This document shows positions 46,225-56,179 of a stretch of DNA of 64,000 nucleotides, in pieces. Origin of the DNA: Opitutaceae bacterium. GTDB lineage: Bacteria > Verrucomicrobiota > Verrucomicrobiia > Opitutales > Opitutaceae. The notes below the pieces were generated by a model, which searched no databases, had not been told where the DNA came from, and saw only the letters and a program-made list of their open reading frames with translations. The stretch's first letter is position 1, and the number at the start of each line of letters is the position of its first letter. The translations under genes and the position numbers were made by a program. Location of the stretch: contig JAUYAK010000098.1 in assembly GCA_030693515.1 (NCBI GenBank), positions 1-64,000 on the forward strand, in the 5' to 3' direction.

Positions 46225-49209
46225 TCAGAACCGGCCGTTCACACCGACGTTCACCGTGATGAAGTTGTAGATGATCGTCGACGGCTGGTTCCGGAAGCCG
46301 CGGTAGATCACCTGCGGCTCGTTGAAGAGGTTGGAGACATCGCACGTCAGGTTGAGCTTCGGGCTCAGCTGGTAGGAGAGGCCGAGGTTGACGGTCTCCA
46401 TCGCCCGGCGCCAGCGGTTGCGGCCTACCGTCGCGGCGGAATACTCGACGATGTAGTCCCCGGTCCAGTTGTAGAGCACGCGCGTGCCGAAACGCTTGTA
46501 GCGCCAGGAGAGCATCGCGTTGCCGGCCTTGGGAATGAAGCCGACGACCTGGCCCCCGCTGAGATTGAGCGCGCCGCCGAAATTTCCGTGCGTCTCGAGC
46601 GTGGTGTAGTTGAGCGATCCGCTCAGGCCCTTGAGCAGGCCCGGGAGAAAGGTGAACTGCTGCTGGTAGCTGAACTCCCAGCCCTGCACGAAGGCGGTGC
46701 CGGCGTTGGCCGACGTAAACTGCGTGAAGTTGGCGTAGTCGCCGTTGTAGCCGTTGTCGTTGCCGGAGGTGACGGTGCCGATGTTGATGTTGCGGACGAT
46801 GTAATCCCTGATCGTCTTGTGGAAGAACCCGACGGAGAAATTGCCGACGGGCTCGAAGTAGTAGTCGAGCGAGGCGTCCCAGTTCTTCGCGTTTTGCGGG
46901 AGCAGGCTTGCGTTGTTGATGGTGAGCGACTGGGCGTTTTCGTTGACCGTCTCGTTGGGGAAGAGTTCGCCGAAGCCCGGGCGGCCGAAGCTCGTGGACC
47001 AAGCGACGCGGGCCTTGAGGTCCGGCGTGATGTCGTGGGTCAGGTGGATGCTCGGAAATGACTTGGTGTAGCTGCCCCTGATGACGCGGCGGGTGTTCGC
47101 GTAGTCGCTGGTGACGGCCGCGACCGGGTTCGCCACCTGCTGCGCCGTCGTGCTGCCAAAGCGAGCGCGCACCCAGCCGAAGCTGTCATCCTCGGTCTTC
47201 TCCATGCGGACGCCGCCGAGGAAACTCGTGCGACCCAGCACGCCTTCGCGGCCGAATTTCCCCTGCGCCATCAAGTAGCCGGCCGTGACCGTCTCAGTGA
47301 CGCTCCGCGTCCCGGTGTAGCGCTGCTGGAGGCCGTAGTAGACATCCTCCGACCACAGCGCCGGATCCTTCGGCGTGCGCTCGGAGATGAACATCGAGGT
47401 CGTCCATTGCGGCATCCGGCGGCCGGTCTTCACCTGGTCATACGTGACGATGCTCGGATCGGAGGGCAGGGCGGTGGTGCCGAGGTAATTCCACCGGCGG
47501 CTGAGGCTCTCGGTCTGCGCGAGGGTCTCGCGCCACTGCGCGCCGGTCTTCAGCGCCAGCGGCACCGCGGTCGGCAGCTTGTAGAGCGCGTTGAAGCGGG
47601 CTTCGCGCACGCGCTGGTCGTTGTGGCCATTGCTGTTCAACAGCTGGCCCGTGGGACGGTAGTTCGCCGGGTTCGTGAAATCGGGCCCGCCGTTCTGGAC
47701 GAAGCGCGGGTGCAGCTCCGAGTCCGTGCGATCGAGGATCCAGCCGGCGCCGGTCAGGCGGTGGGTGAGTTCGCCGCCATGGCCGTTGCCGTTGTTGAGG
47801 TTCGTCCGCGCGTAATACGCCGCGTAGTCGAGCTGCAGCGGGCCGAAATCCTGCTCCGCGGCGAGGTCGAGCCGGCGCATGCGGACCGCGTAGTTGTTCG
47901 GGCCGCGATTCTGCATGTCGATGATCGACGTGGCGACGGGACGGATCACCGTGACCTTGTCGGTGAAGCCGGGGACGACGCTCGTCGTGGCGCTCGGCAC
48001 GGTGTTCTGGTTCTGGGAGCTGTAGGCGCGCGTGATGTAGCGCCGGCGGAAGTTCTCGTAGTTGTCGTTCATCGTGGCGTTGACCGACACGCGCGTGCTG
48101 GCCGAGAGGCGGTAGTCGGTCTTCACATTCACGCTCGCCTGCTTGCGATTGTTGTAATTGTCGAAGGTCTGGTAACTCCAGACATAGGCGGGCTGCACGG
48201 TGGTGTTTTGGTAGTCGCGATCCGCCTGGTGGAAACCGACGGCGTTTTCGCTGTAGAAAAGGTTCACGTTCACGCCGAGGTTCTTCTTCTCGCCAAAGAC
48301 ATCGAAGACCTCCTGGTAGCCAAAGTTCAGCAGTGGGTGCGCGCGATGCTGCTCCCGCAGCGGAATCTGATCGGTGAAGGAAGGCGCGATGCGCGAGGAG
48401 AAGCTGTAGGTGAGGCGGCGTTTTTCCCTCATGCTGAGGGTCGAGCGGGACTTGAGGTTGACGGTGCCGCCGAGCGAGTCGGCATTCTTGTCGGGCCGGT
48501 GGCCCTTCACCAGCTCGAGCTGATCGAACAGCGCGCCGGAAATGCTCTGCATCTCGAAGGCGCGGCTGCTGCCGAGCGAGGTCACCAATCCGCCATCGAT
48601 TGTCACGGTGTTGAGCCCGGCGCCCATGCCGCGGATGTTGAAATTGTAGGCGAGCCCTTCGTCGGTCGGGCTGCCGGCCACACCGGGCAGCCGCATCAGC
48701 ACTTCGCCGGCGCTCATGTTGGGCAGATTGCCGAATGAATCCATCGCGACGACGTTGGTGTGGTTGGGCGCATTGCGCTGCGCGGTGATGGCCGCGGCTC
48801 CGCCCTCGCGCTCACCGGTGACTTTGAAGGCATCGAGCTTGTAGATGCCGGTGGTGAGATCGAAATCGCGCGCGGCGCGCTGGCCCGGCGCGACAACCAC
48901 TTGGATCCGCACTGTATCGAGGCCGATGTAGCTGACCTCGATTTCGTGCGTGCCGGCCGGCAGCCCGCTGAGCACATAGCGGCCCGTCTCATCGGCGAGC
49001 ACCGTGCGGCCGAGCGCCGGCACGTTGACGCGCGCGCCCTGGAGGAGGTTGCCCGTCGCGGCGTTGCTGACGGTGCCGGCGATGACGGCGTTGTCGGCGG
49101 CGCGCAGGAGCGGAGCGGCGAGGCCGGCGAGGAGGAAAAGCAGCGAGGCGAATTTGGCCTCGCGGAGAGACCAAGAAAGCAGGCAATGGGGCAGGGCGGC
49201 TAGGTTCAT
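46225..49209 (-). CDS. TonB-dependent receptor with N-terminal carboxypeptidase-like domain
   Basis: A 994-residue outer-membrane protein with a signal peptide (about residues 1-38). Next comes a carboxypeptidase regulatory-like/CNA-B domain (about 40-125: ARVNVPALGRTVLADETGRY and LPAGTHEIEVSYIGLDTV), then the plug domain (about 135-270: GEVLMRLPGVAGSP, NFNIRGMGAG, KGHRPDKNADSLGGTVNL), then a barrel ending NVGVNGRF. The N-terminal domain is typical of the receptors involved in glycan uptake (SusC-like and Caulobacter-type). It is divergent from a sulfatase gene (192 bases between starts) and convergent with a sulfatase remnant, so a sulfated glycan is a reasonable but unproven ligand. Confidence 0.93.
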   Translation of the reverse strand: MNLAALPHCLLSWSLREAKFASLLFLLAGLAAPLLRAADNAVIAGTVSNAATGNLLQGARVNVPALGRTVLADETGRYVLSGLPAGTHEIEVSYIGLDTVRIQVVVAPGQRAARDFDLTTGIYKLDAFKVTGEREGGAAAITAQRNAPNHTNVVAMDSFGNLPNMSAGEVLMRLPGVAGSPTDEGLAYNFNIRGMGAGLNTVTIDGGLVTSLGSSRAFEMQSISGALFDQLELVKGHRPDKNADSLGGTVNLKSRSTLSMREKRRLTYSFSSRIAPSFTDQIPLREQHRAHPLLNFGYQEVFDVFGEKKNLGVNVNLFYSENAVGFHQADRDYQNTTVQPAYVWSYQTFDNYNNRKQASVNVKTDYRLSASTRVSVNATMNDNYENFRRRYITRAYSSQNQNTVPSATTSVVPGFTDKVTVIRPVATSIIDMQNRGPNNYAVRMRRLDLAAEQDFGPLQLDYAAYYARTNLNNGNGHGGELTHRLTGAGWILDRTDSELHPRFVQNGGPDFTNPANYRPTGQLLNSNGHNDQRVREARFNALYKLPTAVPLALKTGAQWRETLAQTESLSRRWNYLGTTALPSDPSIVTYDQVKTGRRMPQWTTSMFISERTPKDPALWSEDVYYGLQQRYTGTRSVTETVTAGYLMAQGKFGREGVLGRTSFLGGVRMEKTEDDSFGWVRARFGSTTAQQVANPVAAVTSDYANTRRVIRGSYTKSFPSIHLTHDITPDLKARVAWSTSFGRPGFGELFPNETVNENAQSLTINNASLLPQNAKNWDASLDYYFEPVGNFSVGFFHKTIRDYIVRNINIGTVTSGNDNGYNGDYANFTQFTSANAGTAFVQGWEFSYQQQFTFLPGLLKGLSGSLNYTTLETHGNFGGALNLSGGQVVGFIPKAGNAMLSWRYKRFGTRVLYNWTGDYIVEYSAATVGRNRWRRAMETVNLGLSYQLSPKLNLTCDVSNLFNEPQVIYRGFRNQPSTIIYNFITVNVGVNGRF

Positions 49210-49401
49210 GGGAACGAGCAGTGGGGTTGGGGTTTCCGAGTCCGCGATGGGGATTGGGCTCGGGCGGATTTCAGGGGCCTACGGGCGTGAGGTGTCGGAT
49301 GCCGGGTGTGATCACGCAAGACCAATGATGCCGGACGCTACGTCGGCGGAAGCCCGGGCGCTTGCCTTCGTCGGCCCGGGGCGCGTTGATTGCCTCTCCC
49401 C

Positions 49402-51030
49402 ATGAAGCCCACCATTGCTGGCCTCGCTGTGCTGGTCCTCGGAGCCGCGTTGCACGCCGCCCCGCCCAACTTCCTCGTCATCCTCGCCGACGATCTCGGC
49501 TTCTCCGATCTCGGCTGCTACGGCGGCGAGATCGCGACGCCGCACCTGGATGCGCTCGCGCAGGGCGGGCTGCGTTTCACCTCGGCCTACAATACCGCGC
49601 GCTGCTGGCCTTCGCGCGCCGCCATCACCACCGGCTATTATGCGCAGCAGGTGCGGCGGGATGTCGTCACCGGCGTCGCCAGCGGCGGCGGCAACCGCGG
49701 CGTGCGCCCGGCGTGGGCACCCTTGGTCACCGAATTTCTGCGCGCCGCCGGCTACCGCAATTACCTCGCGGGCAAATGGCACATCGACGGCCGCCCGCTC
49801 GGCAACGCCTTCGATCACAGCTTCGAGATCGGCACCGGGCAGAACAATTTTTTCAAGGCCCCGGGCAACACCGACGACGAACGCCAGCTCACGCAGACGC
49901 CCGATTACTACGTCACCGTCTCGACCGCCGACCACGCGATCAAATACCTGCGCGAGCACGCGGAGAAGTATTCGAGCCGGCCGTTCTACCAATACCTCTG
50001 CTTCACCGCGCCGCACTTCCCGCTGCACGCCCCCGCGGCTGACATCGCCAAATATCAGGACACCTACGCACGCGGCTGGGATGTGATGGCCGCCGAGCGC
50101 CATGCGCGCCTGAAAAAACTCGGCCTCACCCACCAGCCCGCGGCCGCCTTCGAGCGCGACGTCGGTGCGCCCTATGCCTTCCCCGCCGACATCGCCAAGC
50201 TCGGCCCGGATGAGGTCAACCTCCCCGTGCCGTGGAGCACGCTCACGCCCTCGCAGCAGAAATTCCAAGCCGCCAAGATGGCCATCCACGCTGCGATGGT
50301 GGACCGCATGGACCAGGAAATCGGCCGTGTGATCGCGCAGCTCAAGGCGATGGGCGCCTATGAAAACACCCTCATCCTCTTCGCCTCCGACAACGGCGCC
50401 AGCGCCGAGATGATGGTGCGCGGCGACGGCCACGATCCCGCGGCGCCGATGGGATCGGCGAAAACCTACCTCTGCCTCGGCCCCGGCTGGTCGAGCGCGA
50501 GCAACACGCCCTTCCGCCGCCACAAGACCTGGGTCCACGAGGGCGGCATCGCCACACCGCTCATTGCCCACTGGCCCGCCGGCATCAAGGCTCGCGGCGA
50601 GCTGCGCCGCACGCCCACGCATCTCATCGACGTGGTGCCCACGCTGCTCGAACTCGCCGGCGCGAAAGTCCCCGCCACGATCAAGGGCCATGCCGTCCCG
50701 CCCGCGCCGGGCCGCAGCCTCGTGCCGGCGTTCGCGAAGGACGTGACCGTTCCGCACGATTACCTCTGGTGGGCGCACGACGGCCACCGCGCCCTCCGCG
50801 CTGGCGATTGGAAACTCGTCGCGCTCAAGGACGGTCCGTGGGAACTCTACGACCTCGCCACCGACCGCGCCGAGGCGAAGAACCTCGCCGCCGCGCGTCC
50901 CGAGAAAGCGCGCGAGCTCGCCGCGCTGTGGGAGAGGCACCTTGAACAAACGAAGGTTCTCGCGCTGACCGATCCCGCAGCCGCTGCGCCCGAAGGAGCC
51001 GAGAAAAAGGCGAAAAAGAAGCAGCCATGA
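49402..51030 (+). CDS. secreted type I sulfatase
   Basis: A 542-residue enzyme with a signal peptide (about residues 1-22, ending LHAA). The metal-binding start PPNFLVILADDLGFSDLGCYGG is present, and the active-site motif CWPSRAAITTG lies at residue 68. Cys68 is the residue matured to formylglycine by FGE-type enzymes. The KWHIDG motif, LILFASDNGAS and HKTWVHEGGIATPLIAHWP complete the signature. It hydrolyses sulfate esters; length and overall pattern suggest the arylsulfatase A-like group. It is translationally coupled to the next gene by an ATGA overlap. Confidence 0.94.
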   Translation: MKPTIAGLAVLVLGAALHAAPPNFLVILADDLGFSDLGCYGGEIATPHLDALAQGGLRFTSAYNTARCWPSRAAITTGYYAQQVRRDVVTGVASGGGNRGVRPAWAPLVTEFLRAAGYRNYLAGKWHIDGRPLGNAFDHSFEIGTGQNNFFKAPGNTDDERQLTQTPDYYVTVSTADHAIKYLREHAEKYSSRPFYQYLCFTAPHFPLHAPAADIAKYQDTYARGWDVMAAERHARLKKLGLTHQPAAAFERDVGAPYAFPADIAKLGPDEVNLPVPWSTLTPSQQKFQAAKMAIHAAMVDRMDQEIGRVIAQLKAMGAYENTLILFASDNGASAEMMVRGDGHDPAAPMGSAKTYLCLGPGWSSASNTPFRRHKTWVHEGGIATPLIAHWPAGIKARGELRRTPTHLIDVVPTLLELAGAKVPATIKGHAVPPAPGRSLVPAFAKDVTVPHDYLWWAHDGHRALRAGDWKLVALKDGPWELYDLATDRAEAKNLAAARPEKARELAALWERHLEQTKVLALTDPAAAAPEGAEKKAKKKQP

Positions 51031-53873
51031 ACCGCAGCCGCATCGCTTTCCTTCTGGCTGTCGCGACGACGGCTTGTGCCCAACCCGCCCGCGCGCCGAC
51101 CGACTACCGCAACTGGGCCCTCATCCGCGGCGGCAGCGCCGAGCGTGGCCGCGCTATTTTCCACGCGCCCGATCGCGTGGCGTGCGCGGTGTGCCACTCC
51201 ATCGACGGCTCGAATTCCAAGGCGGGCCCCGACCTCCTCGCCGTCGGCGACGCGTTGCCGCGCCGCGATTTGATCACGGCGCTGCTGGAGCCCAACGCCA
51301 CCATCGCCGTCGGCTACGGCGCGACCATTGTCGAGACCAAGTCCGGGGCCACGCACCTCGGCGTCATCAAGCGCGCCGATGCCACCGGCGTCGCCGTTAT
51401 GGGTGCGGATGGAAAACTCATCCCGGTCGCGGCCGCCGATCTGAAATCGCAGCAGCCCAGCCCGCTCTCGCTCATGCCCGAGGGGCTGCACGCGGCGCTC
51501 TCGTTGCAGGAGTTCGCCGACCTCATCGACTACCTCGCGAGCCTGAAACAGCCGGCAAACTCGCTCACCGCCCACCGCGGCATGCCCGACGAGATTCCGC
51601 CCTTGGCGAAACTCGCGACGCTGCGCCCGCTGCTCCCCGAGGCGTTGCGCTTTCCTCACACCGTCGTGAAGCAGCCGGGCGACGTGCGCCTCGGCCTCAC
51701 GTGGTTCGGCCAGATTCCCGGCGAGGAAAACGCCTTTCTCGTCGCGCACCAGTCGGGAAAAATCTGGCGGCTCGAGCGCGGCCCGGAGGGCTTCACGAAG
51801 ACGCTCTTCGCCGATTTCTCCGCGGAGGTCTTCAACCGGCGCGGACCGAACGGCCTGCTCGGCGTGGCGTTTCACCCGCGCTTCCGCGAGAACCGCCGCT
51901 ACTTCGAGAAACACCAGATCGTCGAGGGCGACGCGATCGCCACCCTCGTCGTTGAGCGCCGGGCGTCGGCGGATTTTCGCACGGATTCCGGCGAGCCGCC
52001 GCGCGTGCTGATGAAGATTCCCGCCGTCACGCAAAACCACACGGGCGGCACGGTGGCGTTCGGACCCGACGGCATGCTCTATTGCGCCATGGGCGACACG
52101 GGCCCGCAGCAGGACCCCAACGGCCACGGCCAGGACCTCGGCCTGCTCCTCGGCAAGATGCTGCGCATCGACGTCGACCGCCGCGATCCCGGGCTCGCCT
52201 ACGCGATCCCGCCCGACAATCCGTTTGTCGGCCGCGCGGGCGTGCGGCCGGAAATCTGGGCGCTCGGATTTCGCGAGCCGTGGCGTTTCAGCTTCGATCG
52301 CGCGACGGGTGATCTCTGGGTGGGCGATGTCGGCCAGGACCGCGTCGAGGAAGTCGCGATCGTGCGCCGCGGCGAGAACCACGGTTGGAATGTCGTCGAG
52401 GGCTTCGAGCCGTTCTCAAACCTGCGCCGCCGCGAGGGCGAGCTCTACGCACCGCCCGTCGCCGCCTACCGCCGCCGCTACGGCAACTCGGTCACGGGTG
52501 GTCATGTCTATCGCGGCGGCGAGTCGCCGTCGTTCGACGGCGTCTACATCTTTGGCGACTACACCTCGCGGATGATTTTTGGCCTCACGCAGCGCGACGG
52601 AAAACTGGAGTCGCTGCGCCACATCGCGACCGCGCCCGAGAGCGTCACGTCGTTTGCTCAGGACGAGCGCGGCCGGCTCTATGTCCTCAGCTACGAAGGC
52701 ATGATCTTCGAGCTGGATTTGTCGGGCGCGGAGTTCGAGCGCGCCGCGCCGGCGGCCAAGGCAAAGACGATCGCTTGGGAGCGCCGCGCGTTTCCGCTGC
52801 CCGAGTCGATTTGGAGCGTCGAGGCGATCGACGCGAACAACGACGGCCAACGCGAGCTCATCGCGATGGGCGTGACGCAGGTCTACGCCATCGAGCACAC
52901 GAGCTGGCGCACGAGCACGATCTTCGACGCCAAGGACGGCAAGCTCCTCTACTGCGTCGCCCTTGACGCCAACGCCGACGGCGCCACTGACCTCGCGCTC
53001 GGCCGCTACCTGATCCCGTGGATCGAATCCCGCAAGCCGCCGGTCGCGGGCAAAGCCGCGCCGCCGGCACCCGTCGGTCCCGACTTCAGCGTGGCGTGGC
53101 TCCAAAATCCGCGCCGCGGCGGCGGCAACTGGAAACTCCACGTCGTCGATCGCGAGCTCAACGGCATCCACGGCCTGCACGCCGCCGACGTGAACGGCGA
53201 CGGCCGCACCGACGTGATCGCCGACAGCATCAGCGGCCCGGCGTTTCCCAACAGCGTGGCGTGGTTCGATCTCGCAGCCCCCGAGGGATCGCACCGCGAG
53301 GTCGTCACGAGCGCAGGGGCAGACGGCCGGCCGCACTACCTCGACTTCGCCGACATCGATGGCGATGGGCGAGGGGACATCTTGCTCGGCGACTCCGGCG
53401 GCGGGACCTTCACCTGGTGGAAACGCGGCGCGCCCGGGGAGCCGTGGACGAAGCACCGCATCGCTCATGAGAAAGGCGCGACCAATCTCCGCGCCGTCGA
53501 TGTCGATCGCGATGGCCGCATCGACGTCGTCGGTGCCGCTGGCCACGGCAAGGGTGTCTTCTGGTTTTCCGGCCCGGGTTGGGTGAAGCACGTCATTGAC
53601 GCCGATCTCGCCACGCCGCACGCGCTGGCCGTCGGCGACTTCGATGGAGACGGGGATATCGATGTCGCGGTCGCGTCCTACACGGCCTTCATCACGTGCT
53701 GGTATGAGAACGACGGCCGCGGAAAGTTCACGCCGCACGACATTGACACCGGCAACAAGCAGCAGGCCTATGATCTCAAGGCCACCGACCTCGACGCCGA
53801 CGGCCGCCTCGATCTCATCCTCGCCGGGCGCGAGTCGAAAAATGCGGTGGTTTATTTCAACCGCAGGCCCTGA
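51027..53873 (+). CDS. secreted c-type heme + sugar dehydrogenase-like propeller + FG-GAP repeat protein
   Basis: A 948-residue exported protein that starts in the sulfatase stop codon. After the signal peptide (about 1-22) comes a cytochrome-c-like domain with CAVCH at residues 53-57. A six-bladed glucose/sorbosone dehydrogenase-like propeller follows (about 220-570), with GLLGVAFHPRF, NHTGGTVAFGPDGMLYCAMGD, ALGFREPWRFSFD and GDVGQDRVEEV. The C-terminal part has at least six calcium-type FG-GAP/VCBS repeats such as DVNGDGRTDVIADS, DIDGDGRGDILLGD and DFDGDGDIDVAVASY. Oxidation of a sugar with electrons passed to the fused heme is a likely but unproven function. Coupling with the sulfatase suggests the same substrate. 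Confidence 0.87.
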   Translation: MNRSRIAFLLAVATTACAQPARAPTDYRNWALIRGGSAERGRAIFHAPDRVACAVCHSIDGSNSKAGPDLLAVGDALPRRDLITALLEPNATIAVGYGATIVETKSGATHLGVIKRADATGVAVMGADGKLIPVAAADLKSQQPSPLSLMPEGLHAALSLQEFADLIDYLASLKQPANSLTAHRGMPDEIPPLAKLATLRPLLPEALRFPHTVVKQPGDVRLGLTWFGQIPGEENAFLVAHQSGKIWRLERGPEGFTKTLFADFSAEVFNRRGPNGLLGVAFHPRFRENRRYFEKHQIVEGDAIATLVVERRASADFRTDSGEPPRVLMKIPAVTQNHTGGTVAFGPDGMLYCAMGDTGPQQDPNGHGQDLGLLLGKMLRIDVDRRDPGLAYAIPPDNPFVGRAGVRPEIWALGFREPWRFSFDRATGDLWVGDVGQDRVEEVAIVRRGENHGWNVVEGFEPFSNLRRREGELYAPPVAAYRRRYGNSVTGGHVYRGGESPSFDGVYIFGDYTSRMIFGLTQRDGKLESLRHIATAPESVTSFAQDERGRLYVLSYEGMIFELDLSGAEFERAAPAAKAKTIAWERRAFPLPESIWSVEAIDANNDGQRELIAMGVTQVYAIEHTSWRTSTIFDAKDGKLLYCVALDANADGATDLALGRYLIPWIESRKPPVAGKAAPPAPVGPDFSVAWLQNPRRGGGNWKLHVVDRELNGIHGLHAADVNGDGRTDVIADSISGPAFPNSVAWFDLAAPEGSHREVVTSAGADGRPHYLDFADIDGDGRGDILLGDSGGGTFTWWKRGAPGEPWTKHRIAHEKGATNLRAVDVDRDGRIDVVGAAGHGKGVFWFSGPGWVKHVIDADLATPHALAVGDFDGDGDIDVAVASYTAFITCWYENDGRGKFTPHDIDTGNKQQAYDLKATDLDADGRLDLILAGRESKNAVVYFNRRP

Positions 53874-53988
53874 TTCGAAATCCTGGAAAACGGGTTCCCG
53901 CAGATCCGAAAATCAGCAGAGTCCAATTTGGGGTGCCCTGATTCTGCGGGAGGTCATACGAACGTCCGTTGAAGTTTGGACTGTAGAA

Positions 53989-54076
53989 AGGTGGGGGCGC
54001 TTCTCCGCAGGCGGCCGGGATTCCCGCCGGCGAATCGCCCTGCAACCCAAGCCGGCTCAGAGAGCCAGCCCCACCT
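53989..54076. repeat. dispersed GGTGGGGCC palindromic repeat, family C, copy 3
   Basis: AGGTGGGGGCGC on the left faces AGCCCCACCT on the right, with GGCGAATCGCCCTGCAACCC between them and a right inner hairpin GCCGGCTCAGAGAGCCAGC. The middle matches copy 2 (25690-25775) closely and copy 1 (23830-23918) partly. It lies between two convergent genes. Confidence 0.78.
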
Positions 54077-54108
54077 CGGAATAGTGTGATGGTCACGGGC
54101 CGTTGGTA

Positions 54109-54849
54109 TCAGACTCCGCCGACGTGGAACCGCAGCTCGGCGGGCTTCGCGGTGTCCTCGGGTGTCGTCCCGGGTTTTTGTTCGAAGCGACTCCGGAGCG
54201 CGTTGCCCTGCGAATCTTCGAGCCGCGGGTGGATCAAAATGCGGTGCTCGCCTTCCGTCCACGCCGCTTGCGGCGTGAGCCGCCAATGTTGCTCGCCGGC
54301 GGCCAGAGTGGCGTGGCCTTTTACTTTTTCGCCGCGCGGCGAGACGATCACCAGGTAGCCGACCGCCTGCGCGTCGATCGGCGCATCGAGGGCCACGACG
54401 ACGGCGTTGCGGGTGCCCGCCCGCGGAGGTTGGACGGACCAGCGGTGCGGGTCGGGCGCTGCCGTGCGGGCGGGGCCGATGCGCCACGTCTTCAGCGCGC
54501 GGGCGTCGAGGAGGAGCGTGACGTGATCGCCGTAGCGCAGCGGGCGGCCGGCCTCGTCATGGGCGCGCAGTCCGCTTTTCACCCGGCCGGGATGCAGGAG
54601 GAGCGTGAGCGTCTTGCCGTCCGGCGACCACAGTTCCTGTTGCAGAAACGGCCGGTCGATCTCCGGGCCGTCCGCCGCGCGCAGAGCGAGACGCTCCAGA
54701 ATGCCGGGCGCGGGGGCGGCGGGAAATGCGATGGAAAGGCGGAGCAAGTTCTCGGGAATCTCGCCGCCGGACGGAAACACGCGGGGAGCACCACCGAAGG
54801 CGGCGAGGCTGTTCACGAAGATTGCGACCGCGAAGGCGAGTGTGCGCAT
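54109..54849 (-). CDS. secreted protein of unknown function (Ig-like, SbsA-type pattern)
   Basis: A 246-residue protein with a signal peptide (MRTLAFAVAIFVNSLAAFGG). The body is beta-rich, with LLRLSIAFPAAPAPGILER early on and WTEGEHRILIHPRLEDSQGN later, the latter resembling the bacterial Ig-like 'Big_5/SbsA' pattern used in surface proteins. There are no catalytic motifs or cysteines of note. It starts six bases downstream of the stop of the next upstream gene (54856-56076) and is probably cotranscribed with it. Function unknown. Confidence 0.6.
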   Translation of the reverse strand: MRTLAFAVAIFVNSLAAFGGAPRVFPSGGEIPENLLRLSIAFPAAPAPGILERLALRAADGPEIDRPFLQQELWSPDGKTLTLLLHPGRVKSGLRAHDEAGRPLRYGDHVTLLLDARALKTWRIGPARTAAPDPHRWSVQPPRAGTRNAVVVALDAPIDAQAVGYLVIVSPRGEKVKGHATLAAGEQHWRLTPQAAWTEGEHRILIHPRLEDSQGNALRSRFEQKPGTTPEDTAKPAELRFHVGGV

Positions 54850-54855
54850 GGCGGG

Positions 54856-56076
54856 TCAGTTGCTGACGGGCGGCGGAAAGCCCTCTTCCCGGTTCAGCCG
54901 CTCGTGCAGCGGCAGGAGAAAACCGGTCTGCACCGGGCCGTTCGCCTTGTAGGAGTAGCCGGGGAAATTGTATTCCGCGACGAAGTCCGAGCGCCGCAGA
55001 TACAGGCCCTTGCCGATCGAGACCAGCTCGCTCGCGCCCGTCTCCGGGTTGCGGCGGAGGGCGACGAAGCGCCCGGCATCCTGATTGTCGATGCGGAAGA
55101 CGCCCGCGAGCGGCAGCGGCGTCGATCGCACGCCGCGGATCTCGCCGAAGGGGACCATCTCCTTCAGGCCGGCGCGGGCGTTGGCGGCCTCAAGTTCCGT
55201 GAGCGGGACCGCGTCGGACGAGCGCATGGCGTTGGCGACGAGCACGAATTCCATCGGCTGGCCGTTTACCTCGGCGGTGTAGGCGAGCAGCCCGTTCGGC
55301 GTGTTGCCAAAGCCCAGCTCGGCGATCGTCTTGCCGGTGAGCTTGGCGCCGTCCTTGATCGCCGCGACGGGGAAGGTGACGAGCGGCGTGCAGGTGTAGG
55401 CCGCGATGAGGTGGGGCTCGCCGCCCAGTGTGACGAACGTCATCGCCCGGATCGGCGCGCGCGTCTCGGTCTGATCGTGCGTGGCGTGGTAGATGGCGAC
55501 CGCGGTCACGCTCTGGCCGCCCGTGAAGGGATATGCGGCGACGCGAAGCGTGGACGAGAAGTCCGTGTTCGCGAGGCCGGCCACGTAGAGTTTGCCGCCG
55601 TGCCACTTCATGTCGGTGACCGTCAGGCTGCGCAGCGGCGTCTCATCCCAGAATTTGAGGTCGCCCTTGGGCGCGTCTTTCAGAGGCAGCGACGTGGACT
55701 TGGTTGCCGCCAGATCGAGCCGTTCGGCCCGGCCGTCGGCGCCGAGTCGCACCAACGCGGGACGCTGCGCGGCGCCGGTGACGACGGCGACGTAGGCGTC
55801 GCCCGTGCCTGGGCGCATCGCGAGATCGATGATCGCGGCGGGCGCTTCGCCCAAGGCGCGCGCGAGGCGCCGGTCGAGATCGCGGATGTTGAAGTGCCCG
55901 CCGGCCGGCGCACTGGCGGGCGGCAAGACGAGGGCATGGATGGCCGACGCCTTCCAGTCCGCCACGAACAGGACGCCGTCCGGCCCGAAGGCGAGTCGGG
56001 ACACCGACTGCACGTCGGCCGCCGGGACGCGGAGGACTGCGGCGAGTAGCAACAGGATGGTGAGCGGTGTTTTCAT
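54856..56076 (-). CDS. secreted beta-propeller protein of unknown function
   Basis: A 406-residue protein whose start at 56076 (MKTPLTILLLLAAVLRVPAAD) gives a signal peptide; an in-frame start at 56193 would precede it by 39 residues. The sequence SRLAFGPDGVLFVADWKASAIHAL and IIDLAMRPGTGDAYVAVVTG point to NHL/strictosidine-synthase-like propeller blades. No heme motif or clear active site is visible. It lies head-to-tail with the small secreted protein gene downstream, and both are minus-strand neighbours of pirin. Function unknown; a periplasmic binding or scaffold role is a guess. Confidence 0.65.
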   Translation of the reverse strand: MKTPLTILLLLAAVLRVPAADVQSVSRLAFGPDGVLFVADWKASAIHALVLPPASAPAGGHFNIRDLDRRLARALGEAPAAIIDLAMRPGTGDAYVAVVTGAAQRPALVRLGADGRAERLDLAATKSTSLPLKDAPKGDLKFWDETPLRSLTVTDMKWHGGKLYVAGLANTDFSSTLRVAAYPFTGGQSVTAVAIYHATHDQTETRAPIRAMTFVTLGGEPHLIAAYTCTPLVTFPVAAIKDGAKLTGKTIAELGFGNTPNGLLAYTAEVNGQPMEFVLVANAMRSSDAVPLTELEAANARAGLKEMVPFGEIRGVRSTPLPLAGVFRIDNQDAGRFVALRRNPETGASELVSIGKGLYLRRSDFVAEYNFPGYSYKANGPVQTGFLLPLHERLNREEGFPPPVSN

Positions 56077-56179
56077 GGCGGGCAGGAGACGGGAGCGGGG
56101 AGGGAGGTTCATTTGGCGGAGAGTTTCTGCGGTTGATTGCGGTTCATAACGATCGAGGAGCGGGTGGGCGTGGGTGGTT

